This document shows positions 1-6,085 of a DNA stretch of 26,995 bases, piece by piece. Both the position numbers and the translations under genes were made by a program. Position 1 is the first letter of the stretch. Each line of letters opens with the position of its first letter. The notes beneath the pieces were generated by a model. It was not told where the DNA came from, did not search any database, and saw only the letters and a program-made list of their open reading frames with translations. Source of the DNA: a virus; IMG/VR virus record IMGVR_UViG_3300032524_000110, positions 1 to 26,995 of that record. The stretch is one strand, 5' to 3'.

Positions 1-173
1 ACGCAGTGGGCGCCGTTCGCCACCGTGCAGAGCCGATGAGTCTCCTCAGCATGGGCCACAGCCAGAGCGGCCGCCCTCGGCAGCAGCGCATCGCGGACCC
101 AGGGTCGTTCGTGCAGCGGGGTCACGACGCCGCTCCGGGCAGCAGCCAGCAAGGTGTCGTCGCGGTCGGTCAT
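1..173 (-). CDS. Hypothetical protein, 3' end beyond window
   Basis: The gene starts at an ATG at 173 and stays open to the left edge, giving 57 residues and no stop. The start overlaps the TGA of the upstream gene in an ATGA junction, typical of translational coupling in this minus-strand run. The visible part begins MTDRDDTLLAAARSG and is mostly helical, with many Ala, Leu and charged residues and two cysteines near the edge. I recognise no family. The tight overlap and consistent frame support a real gene, but it is too short here for a function. Confidence 0.55.
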   Translation of the reverse strand, partial: MTDRDDTLLAAARSGVVTPLHERPWVRDALLPRAAALAVAHAEETHRLCTVANGAHC

Positions 174-379
174 CGGGTCGGTTCCTCATCAGGGTGGTGG
201 TTGTGGCAGGGCAGGCGGTCGCCCACGGCGGGGAAGGGGTCGCCCCCGCCCCGAAAGACGTTGCGGTAGACGCAGCCGCAGGACAGGTGCAGGAGCGCGC
301 GGCGCATCCCCGGCGGGCACAGGCCGACAACTTCGAGGTGGAGGAGGTAGGCAGCTTCTGCTGCGGGATACGGGGTCAT
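170..379 (-). CDS. Small Cys/His-rich hypothetical protein (69 aa)
   Basis: An ATG at 379 overlaps the stop of the upstream methyltransferase gene (ATGA) and the TGA overlaps the start of the next gene, so it sits in a coupled chain. A GTG at 388 is an alternative start but is less well placed. The 69-residue product has an N-terminal helix and two possible metal-ligand pairs, SCGC near residue 39 and PCHNHH near residue 60, compatible with a small zinc-binding protein. No family was recognised. Confidence 0.6.
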   Translation of the reverse strand: MTPYPAAEAAYLLHLEVVGLCPPGMRRALLHLSCGCVYRNVFRGGGDPFPAVGDRLPCHNHHPDEEPTR

Positions 380-969
380 CGCTGCCACCGCCGGAGGTCT
401 TCCTCCAGAGCGGCAGCATCGTGCCAGCGGAACTTCGTCACGTCGTAGCCCAGACCATCAGCAGCCTGGATGTGGACGACCCGACGACGGAAGTGGGCCG
501 ACGCCTCGATGAAGCGCCTGCCCTCGTGCTTGTACGTCTTGAGCGACCAGCGGGGCCGGACGAAGGTGTTGAACACCAGCTTCCCGCCCGGCTTCAGAAT
601 CGCCCTGAGCCAGCCGAGCATGAAGACGTGCCAGTCCAGGTACGCAGCCGCCTGTCGGCACACGATCAGGTCGTACCGCCCGTGGCAGCCGGGCTGGTCG
701 CCCTTGAACACCTCCCCTAGCTGCGTGGCATCCCCCTTGAACTGGGTGATGCGGTCGTCGGGGCAGCGAGGGTTGAGGTCGAGCAGGTGGATGGTCGAAG
801 GATCTGCACCACGTCGCAGGCACTCCAGCGAGACGGCTCCTGTGCCGCCAGCGAGGTCGAGCACCATCTGACCGGGCATGTACCCGGCGTGGTCCAGCAG
901 AACACCCGGCTGGGTCAGCCAACGGGCGTACAGGGCGTCGTACTGGTCTGTGGTGCAGCTCAGGTCCAT
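376..969 (-). CDS. Class I SAM-dependent methyltransferase
   Basis: The 197-residue product has a Rossmann-type motif I, VLDLAGGTGAVS at about residues 36-47, followed by an acidic strand end (LLDLNP) and a motif IV-like YDLIVCRQAA. A later LKPGGKLVFNTF matches the post-motif strand common in class I methyltransferases. The substrate cannot be told: there is no DPPY or SPPY motif, so it is unlikely to be an exocyclic-amine DNA methyltransferase. It is probably a small-molecule, RNA or protein methylase. I chose the ATG at 969 because it overlaps the upstream TGA (TGATG); an earlier start at 990 would overlap the upstream gene further. Confidence 0.8.
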   Translation of the reverse strand: MDLSCTTDQYDALYARWLTQPGVLLDHAGYMPGQMVLDLAGGTGAVSLECLRRGADPSTIHLLDLNPRCPDDRITQFKGDATQLGEVFKGDQPGCHGRYDLIVCRQAAAYLDWHVFMLGWLRAILKPGGKLVFNTFVRPRWSLKTYKHEGRRFIEASAHFRRRVVHIQAADGLGYDVTKFRWHDAAALEEDLRRWQR

Positions 970-1445
970 CAGTCGCCCTTTGCAGCCCACTCGGGGCAGT
1001 CAGAGGAAGCCCGGAGCCTGCCCTCTGGAGCGGCGTTCCCCAGCCACTTACGGGCGGCCATCCATCGCTTGTCCGACCGGCTGAAGGGCTCGCAGAAGTG
1101 GTCAGGGTCTTTGAACTGAGGCTTGCCCGGTGTGGCGTACTTGCACGTCCGGCAATCCTGGTAGAGGGGGGTAGCCTCGTGGCTACCCTGAGCACGCTCG
1201 GCGTCATCACACGCCCGTTCCGTGAACGTGATCGTATCCACCCCGACGTAGAGGGTGTTCGGGCTCGGGGGGTGCTCTAGGAAGTAAGTGATGGCGTCAT
1301 CAGACACCCCCTGAGATCGCCAGTGCTCCCGAAGGAGATCCCGATCAAGGGTTGTGCCGAGTCTGCCCAGCCCGCCCGAAACGATCTGGACCCCGCTCCA
1401 TGCGGCGTCGTCGTGGGGCGATGGGCTGGGGGACGCGGTGAACAT
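969..1445 (-). CDS. Hypothetical cysteine-containing protein
   Basis: The 158-residue product is not recognised. The first 25 residues are low complexity (MFTASPSPSPHDD). The C-terminal half has a cysteine cluster (DCRTCKY near residue 97, HFCEP near 117 and DCPEW near 149), suggesting a metal-binding or redox site. It follows the membrane-protein gene by two bases and overlaps the methyltransferase start by one base, so all three are probably co-transcribed. Confidence 0.65.
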   Translation of the reverse strand: MFTASPSPSPHDDAAWSGVQIVSGGLGRLGTTLDRDLLREHWRSQGVSDDAITYFLEHPPSPNTLYVGVDTITFTERACDDAERAQGSHEATPLYQDCRTCKYATPGKPQFKDPDHFCEPFSRSDKRWMAARKWLGNAAPEGRLRASSDCPEWAAKGD

Positions 1446-1447
1446 GC

Positions 1448-1762
1448 TCAGATGCCGTCGTGCCCCTTGAGGATGAGGGGCGGGCTCTCAGCGCAGTAGT
1501 GGACCGCGCTGCTGTGCTGGATCGGGTGCTTGGTGAGCTGGATGTCGTAGGCCGTGCCTACGCTACAGCCGAAGCTGATACAGACCATCACGACGAAGGC
1601 ACCCCAGACCAGGACCTTGCCCTCGCCCGTGTACTCACTGGTCTTCGCCCAGTGGTAGGCCCGCAGAGTGATGATGAGCAGGAGGATGAGGAACACGAAG
1701 TCCCACTTGACTGACGTTCCGGCGGCAAGACGGATGGCTTCGAGGTACTGGTCACAGGTCAT
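1448..1762 (-). CDS. Two-helix membrane protein
   Basis: The 104-residue product has two hydrophobic segments: roughly residues 20-38 (WDFVFLILLLIITLRAYHW) and 50-70 (around VWGAFVVMVCISFGCSV), with a short charged loop between. The ATG at 1762 is preceded by AGGAG five bases upstream, so it is preferred over the start at 1780. It is the first gene of the leftmost minus-strand run and faces the plus-strand glutamine synthetase-like gene. Function is unknown; the topology would allow a holin-like or superinfection-exclusion role, but no family motif supports either. Confidence 0.7.
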   Translation of the reverse strand: MTCDQYLEAIRLAAGTSVKWDFVFLILLLIITLRAYHWAKTSEYTGEGKVLVWGAFVVMVCISFGCSVGTAYDIQLTKHPIQHSSAVHYCAESPPLILKGHDGI

Positions 1763-1847
1763 CGGGACTCCTAGCCCCACAACTACTCGCGGGGTGGTCA
1801 GTCTGAGCCTTCAATCCAGCGGGTAGGGTGAGCGACTGGAGGCTCGT
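1763..1847. promoter_or_regulatory. Divergent intergenic control region
   Basis: These 85 bases separate two divergent genes. On the plus strand, 1820-1836 reads CGGGTAGGGTGAGCGAC, which matches 16 of 17 bases of an element upstream of the DnaQ-like gene (15884-15900, minus strand). It ends 11 bases before the ATG at 1848 and is followed by a GGAGG ribosome-binding site. I infer a phage promoter or operator element. No convincing sigma-70 -35/-10 pair is seen. Confidence 0.45.
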
Positions 1848-2789
1848 ATGGCTCATCTTCAGGTGATCAAGGGTGGCGAAGTCATGGGCATGGGCCTGGC
1901 GGACTACGTCTGGCTCACCGACGACGGCTCGCTCAACTTCAAGAAGAAAAGCGTCCTCATCGCACAGGACAAGGCCGGTGACCCCGCCCCGCTGGCGGAA
2001 CGCTGGACGTTCTCGCACTGCCCGAAGTGCTTCGACGGCTGCGACTGCGAAGACGCTGTGACCCGCGTGCTGGTGCCCTGCTTCTACCTGCCTGACCCGA
2101 CCCGTCCGCAGCCGAACTACATCGTGCTGTGCGAGGTGCGAGACGCCGACGACCAGTGTGTCGAGTCGAACTGGCGAGCGAAGCTGCGAGCAGCCATGGA
2201 GGAACGGGGGCCGGGGGCGAACCTCGTCTACTTCGGCTTCGAGCAGGACTACTGCCATGTCGAGGCCGGGAGCAGCGAGGAAGACGGCTTTGAGGCCCGC
2301 CGGTTCACGTCCACGGAGCGGCACATCGGGGCCATGTTCGACTCCGGCCTGCTGTTCCACAGCGCATGGAACTCGCCGGGCTGCGACACCTGGGACTTCA
2401 AGGTCGGCGTCCGGGGCTTCCCGCACGACCTCGACCCCGACCCGCCGAACGCCCTGATCGTGGCCGACCACCTGGTCATTGCCCGCTACCTGATGGAGAA
2501 GGTCTGCGGGAGCCACGGCCTCCTGCCGGAATGGACAGACCTGACCGCCTTCGTATCGACGGATGCTCTGCGGCAGCCGGGTTCGGACTTCGCGGCTGAG
2601 ACAGATCGGCTCGATGAAGCCCTGGCCGGACTCGGGCGGACCCGCCGCGTGCCGCACCCGACCAGAGGGGGGACGATGTGCATCGAGATGTCACAGGATG
2701 CCCCTGCGAACCCCTACAAGCTGGCCATGGAAGTGCTCTGCGCTGCGTGGCCCCTGTCCTTCTTTGAACTCACCATGAAGCCGGAGTAG
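1848..2789 (+). CDS. Degenerate type II glutamine synthetase-like protein
   Basis: The 313-residue product aligns by eye along most of eukaryotic-type glutamine synthetase: ADYVWL (19-23, compare AEYIWI), RPQPNYIVLCEV (86-97), FGFEQDY (129-135, compare FGMEQEY), TWDFKVG (181-187, compare QWEFQIG), ADHLVIARY (206-214, compare GDHLWVARF), VSTDALR (236-242, compare FSTKAMR) and DAPANPY (284-290). Metal-binding Glu residues are kept as E132, D134 and D183. The ammonium-site DGSS loop is replaced by a cysteine cluster (CPKCFDGCDC, 58-67), the catalytic His before the FSTK segment is Leu, and the late GFHET glutamate is absent. It is also about 60 residues short. Ordinary glutamine synthesis is therefore unlikely; it may ligate another amine or be non-catalytic. 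GGAGG lies five bases before the ATG. A deoxynucleoside kinase follows two bases after the stop. Confidence 0.78.
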   Translation: MAHLQVIKGGEVMGMGLADYVWLTDDGSLNFKKKSVLIAQDKAGDPAPLAERWTFSHCPKCFDGCDCEDAVTRVLVPCFYLPDPTRPQPNYIVLCEVRDADDQCVESNWRAKLRAAMEERGPGANLVYFGFEQDYCHVEAGSSEEDGFEARRFTSTERHIGAMFDSGLLFHSAWNSPGCDTWDFKVGVRGFPHDLDPDPPNALIVADHLVIARYLMEKVCGSHGLLPEWTDLTAFVSTDALRQPGSDFAAETDRLDEALAGLGRTRRVPHPTRGGTMCIEMSQDAPANPYKLAMEVLCAAWPLSFFELTMKPE

Positions 2790-2791
2790 CT

Positions 2792-3502
2792 GTGCCTGGA
2801 CCGAAGTGCAAAGTCGTCATCGTCGAAGGCCTGATCGGGTCAGGCAAGACCACGCTGAGTCGGGAGCTGGGCGTGGCCTTGGGGGCAGAGACCCTCACCC
2901 TCTTCGAGCCCGATGAGAAGGGAGCGGGGAATCCGTACCTCGCCGACTACTACTCCGACCCCGCCCGCTGGTCGTTCGTGCTCCAGGTCCACCAGCTCCA
3001 GGCCCGGTACCGGATGCACCTCCAGGCTCAGTGGCACGCCCTTCAGGGCATGGGCCATGCCGTCCTCGACCGGAGCTACTTCGGGGACACCGCGTTCGCC
3101 CGCCTCCAGCTCAAGGGCGGGATGATGAGCGAGCGGGAGTTCGCCACCTACTCCAGCATCTACCAGGCCATGACCGCCGGGGTGCTCCTCCCCTCTGTCT
3201 GCGTCCGCGTGCTGGCGTCGCCGGAGATCTGCGAGCGTCGCGTGGCGAAGCGGATGGAGAAGGAGACGGGCCGGAAGTGCGAACAGGCCATCGACCTCGA
3301 CTACCTGCGAGGACTGGAGACCGAGATCGACCACATGGTCGGGGTTCTTCGAGGCATGGGTGTCGTAGTCATCGACATGGCGTGGGACGAGACTCGTCCA
3401 GATCCAGAGAGTAGAAGGGATGCAGTGGCTTCCCTTGCTTCTCGAATCAACTCTCTGACGATCCCTGACCTGTTTCTGGACATGCACCGCAGAACGATTT
3501 GA
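2792..3502 (+). CDS. Deoxynucleoside kinase family protein
   Basis: The product (236 residues) phosphorylates deoxynucleosides to monophosphates in family terms. Visible are a P-loop GLIGSGKTT (13-21), the FEP segment (38-40) that helps hold the substrate, the DRS motif (93-95), and a lid-like basic stretch with ERRVAKR (148-154). The GTG start has GGAG five bases upstream, inside the end of the glutamine synthetase-like gene, so the two are co-translated. The preferred base cannot be read from the sequence. The last residues (DMHRRTI) coincide with a direct repeat that bounds the adjacent HNH insertion, so the C-terminus may have been rewritten by that insertion. Confidence 0.85.
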   Translation: MPGPKCKVVIVEGLIGSGKTTLSRELGVALGAETLTLFEPDEKGAGNPYLADYYSDPARWSFVLQVHQLQARYRMHLQAQWHALQGMGHAVLDRSYFGDTAFARLQLKGGMMSEREFATYSSIYQAMTAGVLLPSVCVRVLASPEICERRVAKRMEKETGRKCEQAIDLDYLRGLETEIDHMVGVLRGMGVVVIDMAWDETRPDPESRRDAVASLASRINSLTIPDLFLDMHRRTI

Positions 3503-4088
3503 TGGCGGTATCCAGTCGTGGGTTTTGCGCCACCGCTCGACACAGGTGCAGAAACTCCGCGAGGGTGAACTCCTGCTTTGCTGTGTTCACTCCCCAGCAG
3601 CACAACACCACGTTGGCCTTCGTATAGCCCTGATCAGGAAACACCCGATCTAGGGATACCCCATAGGGGTCCCGCTGGCGGCCTGTTGTGCTCATCTCCA
3701 CGCCCGAATAGAAACACTTATGGCCTTGCTTGACCCACAGCATCAGAAGGTGCTTCTGGGTCAGATCGAACTCGTAGCCCTTCTCCTTCGCCCTGTTTTT
3801 CGCTCGATGGAATAGGGCTCGGATGTAGTGCTTCGGGGCTTCTGCCTGCCGTTTTCTCAAGGCATTGAAACAAGGGGAGCAGTAGTTCCCTGTGTACGTC
3901 GGAACACCAGCGAGGCCTGCTGGGCAGGCCCAGCAGGTTCTCTCATCGCGTGGTAGGCGCTGGATACCCAGGAAGTGTGCAATCCGGGTGGCCTTCCCTC
4001 GCGTGATACCAAACTCCTCCATCAACGGTGGGGCTCCGTAGTTGGGGTAGAGCCGGGTGAATGCCGCATGGTACTCGGGATAGCGCAT
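3447..4088 (-). CDS. HNH-type homing endonuclease
   Basis: This 213-residue protein has an N-terminal zinc-binding part (C52, C55, C70, C73) and a C-terminal nuclease-like region with CFYSG (125-129), SLDR (145-148), GYTKANVVL (154-162) and a late N...K (GVNTAK), the pattern of phage free-standing HNH endonucleases. It is antisense to its neighbours, more AT-rich than them, and overlaps the kinase 3' end by 56 bases. An 11-base direct repeat (GACATGCACCG at 3479-3489 and 4130-4140) brackets nearly all of it. In family terms it would cut an empty allele and spread by recombination. The exact catalytic His is not obvious, so activity is uncertain. Confidence 0.8.
   Translation of the reverse strand: MRYPEYHAAFTRLYPNYGAPPLMEEFGITRGKATRIAHFLGIQRLPRDERTCWACPAGLAGVPTYTGNYCSPCFNALRKRQAEAPKHYIRALFHRAKNRAKEKGYEFDLTQKHLLMLWVKQGHKCFYSGVEMSTTGRQRDPYGVSLDRVFPDQGYTKANVVLCCWGVNTAKQEFTLAEFLHLCRAVAQNPRLDTAIKSFCGACPETGQGSSES
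3479..3489 (+). repeat. Direct repeat copy 1 bounding HNH cassette
   Basis: GACATGCACCG, identical to 4130-4140. It lies in the last codons of the deoxynucleoside kinase gene (DMHR). Confidence 0.6.
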
Positions 4089-4129
4089 GGTCCCTCCGAA
4101 TGCCCATCCACATTTATAGGGGATCTATC

Positions 4130-4140
4130 GACATGCACCG
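4130..4140 (+). repeat. Direct repeat copy 2 bounding HNH cassette
   Basis: GACATGCACCG, identical to 3479-3489. Read in the kinase frame it continues as DMHRRATP and a TGA, so joining the kinase to this copy would give a slightly different natural-looking C-terminus. Confidence 0.55.
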
Positions 4141-4185
4141 TCGAGCAACCCCCTGACCAACTGCCCGTTCAACGTGGCAAGCGTC

Positions 4186-4253
4186 AAACCCTTGTGGGGT
4201 AAGGGTTTGTGGTCTGGAGAATCGTGGTTTCTCGACCCTAAACCCCTTCGGGG
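4186..4253 (+). promoter_or_regulatory. Mutually exclusive hairpins, attenuator-like
   Basis: Segment 1 (AAACCCTT, 4186-4193) pairs perfectly with segment 2 (AAGGGTTT, 4201-4208). Segment 2 can instead pair with segment 3 (AAACCC, 4240-4245) through an extended stem that also uses GGTC 4211-4214 with GACC 4234-4237 and GAGAA 4217-4221 with TTCTC 4229-4233. Segment 3 overlaps CCCC 4243-4246, which pairs with GGGG 4250-4253. This 1:2, 2:3, 3:4 topology is that of an attenuator. There is no U-tract, so a terminator is not proven. Confidence 0.35.
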
Positions 4254-4448
4254 CGGTGAAATCTGCACGCCCCTGAGAAACGGGACTTCCTGAGTGCAGA
4301 AAACTCCTCCACAGGGCCACCTAAAAAATCTGATGCCACTCCTAATGGGGAAAACGACCCACAGAGCCTCATTCTCACCGCCAGATGAGCAGCTCCACAC
4401 GATTCTCTAGCGAGGCCTACCGACAAAGAATCTGCCGTGAAATGCACT

Positions 4449-4468
4449 GATCCTCGTATACGAGGGTC
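4449..4468. repeat. Short palindrome (operator-like)
   Basis: CCTCGTATACGAGG at 4452-4465 is a perfect 14-bp palindrome, extended to 4449-4468 with one G.T position. It could be an operator site or a short RNA hairpin. Confidence 0.4.
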
Positions 4469-4538
4469 GGAAGGGGGCGTCGCCTTTCTCACTCAATGGG
4501 GCGGAACTCCCGGAGAAATGTTGATCCGCCACCACAAT

Positions 4539-4575
4539 GACCCTCATCGGCCCCGAAGATCGGGGGGTGAGGGTT
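4539..4575 (-). terminator. Stem-loop downstream of methyltransferase operon
   Basis: ACCCTCA (4540-4546) pairs with TGAGGGT (4568-4574), and CCCCG (4551-4555) pairs with CGGGG (4561-4565). On the minus strand it lies about 20 bases past the stop of the last methyltransferase gene. There is no U-tract, so it may be a transcript-end stabiliser rather than an intrinsic terminator. Confidence 0.4.
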
Positions 4576-4594
4576 GCATGGTTGAACGGGTGGA

Positions 4595-6085
4595 TCAGCC
4601 GAACAGGTCGCTGATCAGGTCCGATTCGGGCTCCCCCTTCGACGGGGCCTTCCGTCCCTGGAGGCGAGCTTCTGCGAGGTCGAGGTAGTCGCCTTGCAGG
4701 TCACAGCCGATGTAGTTGCGCCCCAGCCGGAGAGCTACCGCCCCGGTCGTTGCTGACCCGCTGAAGGGGTCCAGCACGGTGCAGGGCACCACGTCAGCCT
4801 CGCACTCGCAGGTGGCATCCCACCCCGTCGTCTTGAGGGGGTTCGCGTCGAGCTGGTTCTGGTACGCCTGCCCGAGCAGGCGATGAGCGTCATGGGCACG
4901 TCCGATGATGCTGTCCTTGCCCTGCATGTACTGAGAGTCATCCGACCGCCCCGCGTCCACGGGCACCGTTCGTTCGACCCGGCGGACGTAGGGGGCTCTG
5001 CACTCAGAGCAGCAGCCGTGTGCGCTGCTGCCTGCCAGCACCATCGGTTCGACCAGGGCTTCGGGCCAGGTGGCGAAGTGGGCACCCTGATAGGGCTTCG
5101 GGTTGATGGTCCAGACAGTCCGCTTGTTCCGCCCCTTGAGGGCGTCACCGAGCATCGCCCCAGGGGCCGTCGTGAAGCCATCTGTGCGACCACCCCGGTT
5201 GCGTGTGCGAAGCGCCTTGTTCGCTTCATCATCTCCTAGAAGCGGGTTCTGCATGGACGAGGCACTGAAGGGCTCCCGGATGGCGTCCTGATCGTAGAAG
5301 TAGTGGTCGCTCTTCGTCAGCAAGAAGATGTACTCATGTGCCCGTGTCGGCCGGTCCCGCACACTCTCCGGCATACAGTTCGCCTTGGCCCACACGATGT
5401 CCGACCGAAGCCACCAGCCGTCGTCCTGGAGCCCGAAGGCCACTCGCCATGGGATGCCCACCAGATCCTTGGGCTTGAGGCCGGTGACCCGGCGGTTGCC
5501 CTGAATCCCGTCCTTTCGGCCTTCTGTGCTGGACCCCCGCTCGCCCTTGCTACGGGCCTCGCGGACACCGGGATGCCCACCCCAGTTATGTCCCCCGACC
5601 CCGTTGTAACTGTCCCCCAGGTTCAACCACGCGATGCCATCGGGCCGGAGCACTCGACGGATCTCCTCGAAGACCTCGACCATGTGCTCGACGTACAGGG
5701 CCGGGGTCGGCTCCAGACCGAACTGACCGAGCCACGCACCGCACAGCTCGCACCACGACTGCGGAGCCGCTGTGGCGTCCGCCTGCTGGGGGTAGGTCTC
5801 GTTGCTCTGCCACTTCGTCTGCGGCACCTGACCACGGTTCCCACGATGCCCTTGGTAGCCCTCCTCCTGGCCCCACTCATGCTCACATGCTTCGCTACCA
5901 CCCCACACCGAAGGCTCCCCACCGTAGTCTCGAAGCCCCCAATAGGGAGGCGAAGTACAGACCACCTGGACACTCTCGGCCTCCAGGAGCCGCAAGCTCG
6001 CACGGACATCCTGCCCGTACAGCAAGCGAGCCTGTGGTGGATCATCACCGAGGGGGTGAAGGACAACACGGTCGATGAGGCTCAT
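4595..6085 (-). CDS. SPPY-type DNA methyltransferase (beta class)
   Basis: The 496-residue enzyme transfers a methyl group from SAM to an exocyclic amine in DNA. The catalytic motif TSPPYW (44-49) comes before the SAM-binding motif VLDPFSGSATTG (437-448), the beta-class order. The Ser form suggests N4-cytosine methylation, though some N6-adenine enzymes have it. Two cysteine-rich patches are seen: CEHEW at 67 paired with CELCG, and CCSEC in the C-terminal part. It is a paralogue of the next gene upstream and keeps the site where that gene carries an intein (IVWAKANCMPESV) intact. It overlaps that gene by ATGA and ends in LISDLFG, a tail shared with both neighbouring methyltransferases. Confidence 0.9.
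   Translation of the reverse strand: MSLIDRVVLHPLGDDPPQARLLYGQDVRASLRLLEAESVQVVCTSPPYWGLRDYGGEPSVWGGSEACEHEWGQEEGYQGHRGNRGQVPQTKWQSNETYPQQADATAAPQSWCELCGAWLGQFGLEPTPALYVEHMVEVFEEIRRVLRPDGIAWLNLGDSYNGVGGHNWGGHPGVREARSKGERGSSTEGRKDGIQGNRRVTGLKPKDLVGIPWRVAFGLQDDGWWLRSDIVWAKANCMPESVRDRPTRAHEYIFLLTKSDHYFYDQDAIREPFSASSMQNPLLGDDEANKALRTRNRGGRTDGFTTAPGAMLGDALKGRNKRTVWTINPKPYQGAHFATWPEALVEPMVLAGSSAHGCCSECRAPYVRRVERTVPVDAGRSDDSQYMQGKDSIIGRAHDAHRLLGQAYQNQLDANPLKTTGWDATCECEADVVPCTVLDPFSGSATTGAVALRLGRNYIGCDLQGDYLDLAEARLQGRKAPSKGEPESDLISDLFG

Larger units (their letters stand above)
4141..4594. other. Non-coding region rich in hairpins
   Basis: About 450 bases without a convincing gene; the short open frames on either strand lack a good ribosome site or family features. 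The region is less GC-rich than its surroundings. It holds a set of alternative pairings at 4186-4253, a palindrome at 4449-4468, a short hairpin at 4501-4529 and a strong stem-loop at 4539-4575. No tRNA could be folded. It may be partly material carried in with the HNH gene. Confidence 0.5.

Noticed and set aside
4125-4492. Small minus-strand genes in the non-coding region
   Set aside because: The frames overlap hairpins, have no ribosome-binding site and show no protein-like composition.
3490-4594. Group I intron in the deoxynucleoside kinase gene
   Set aside because: The kinase appears complete before the insertion, the second repeat copy runs to a stop within five codons, and no P7/P3 core could be identified by eye.
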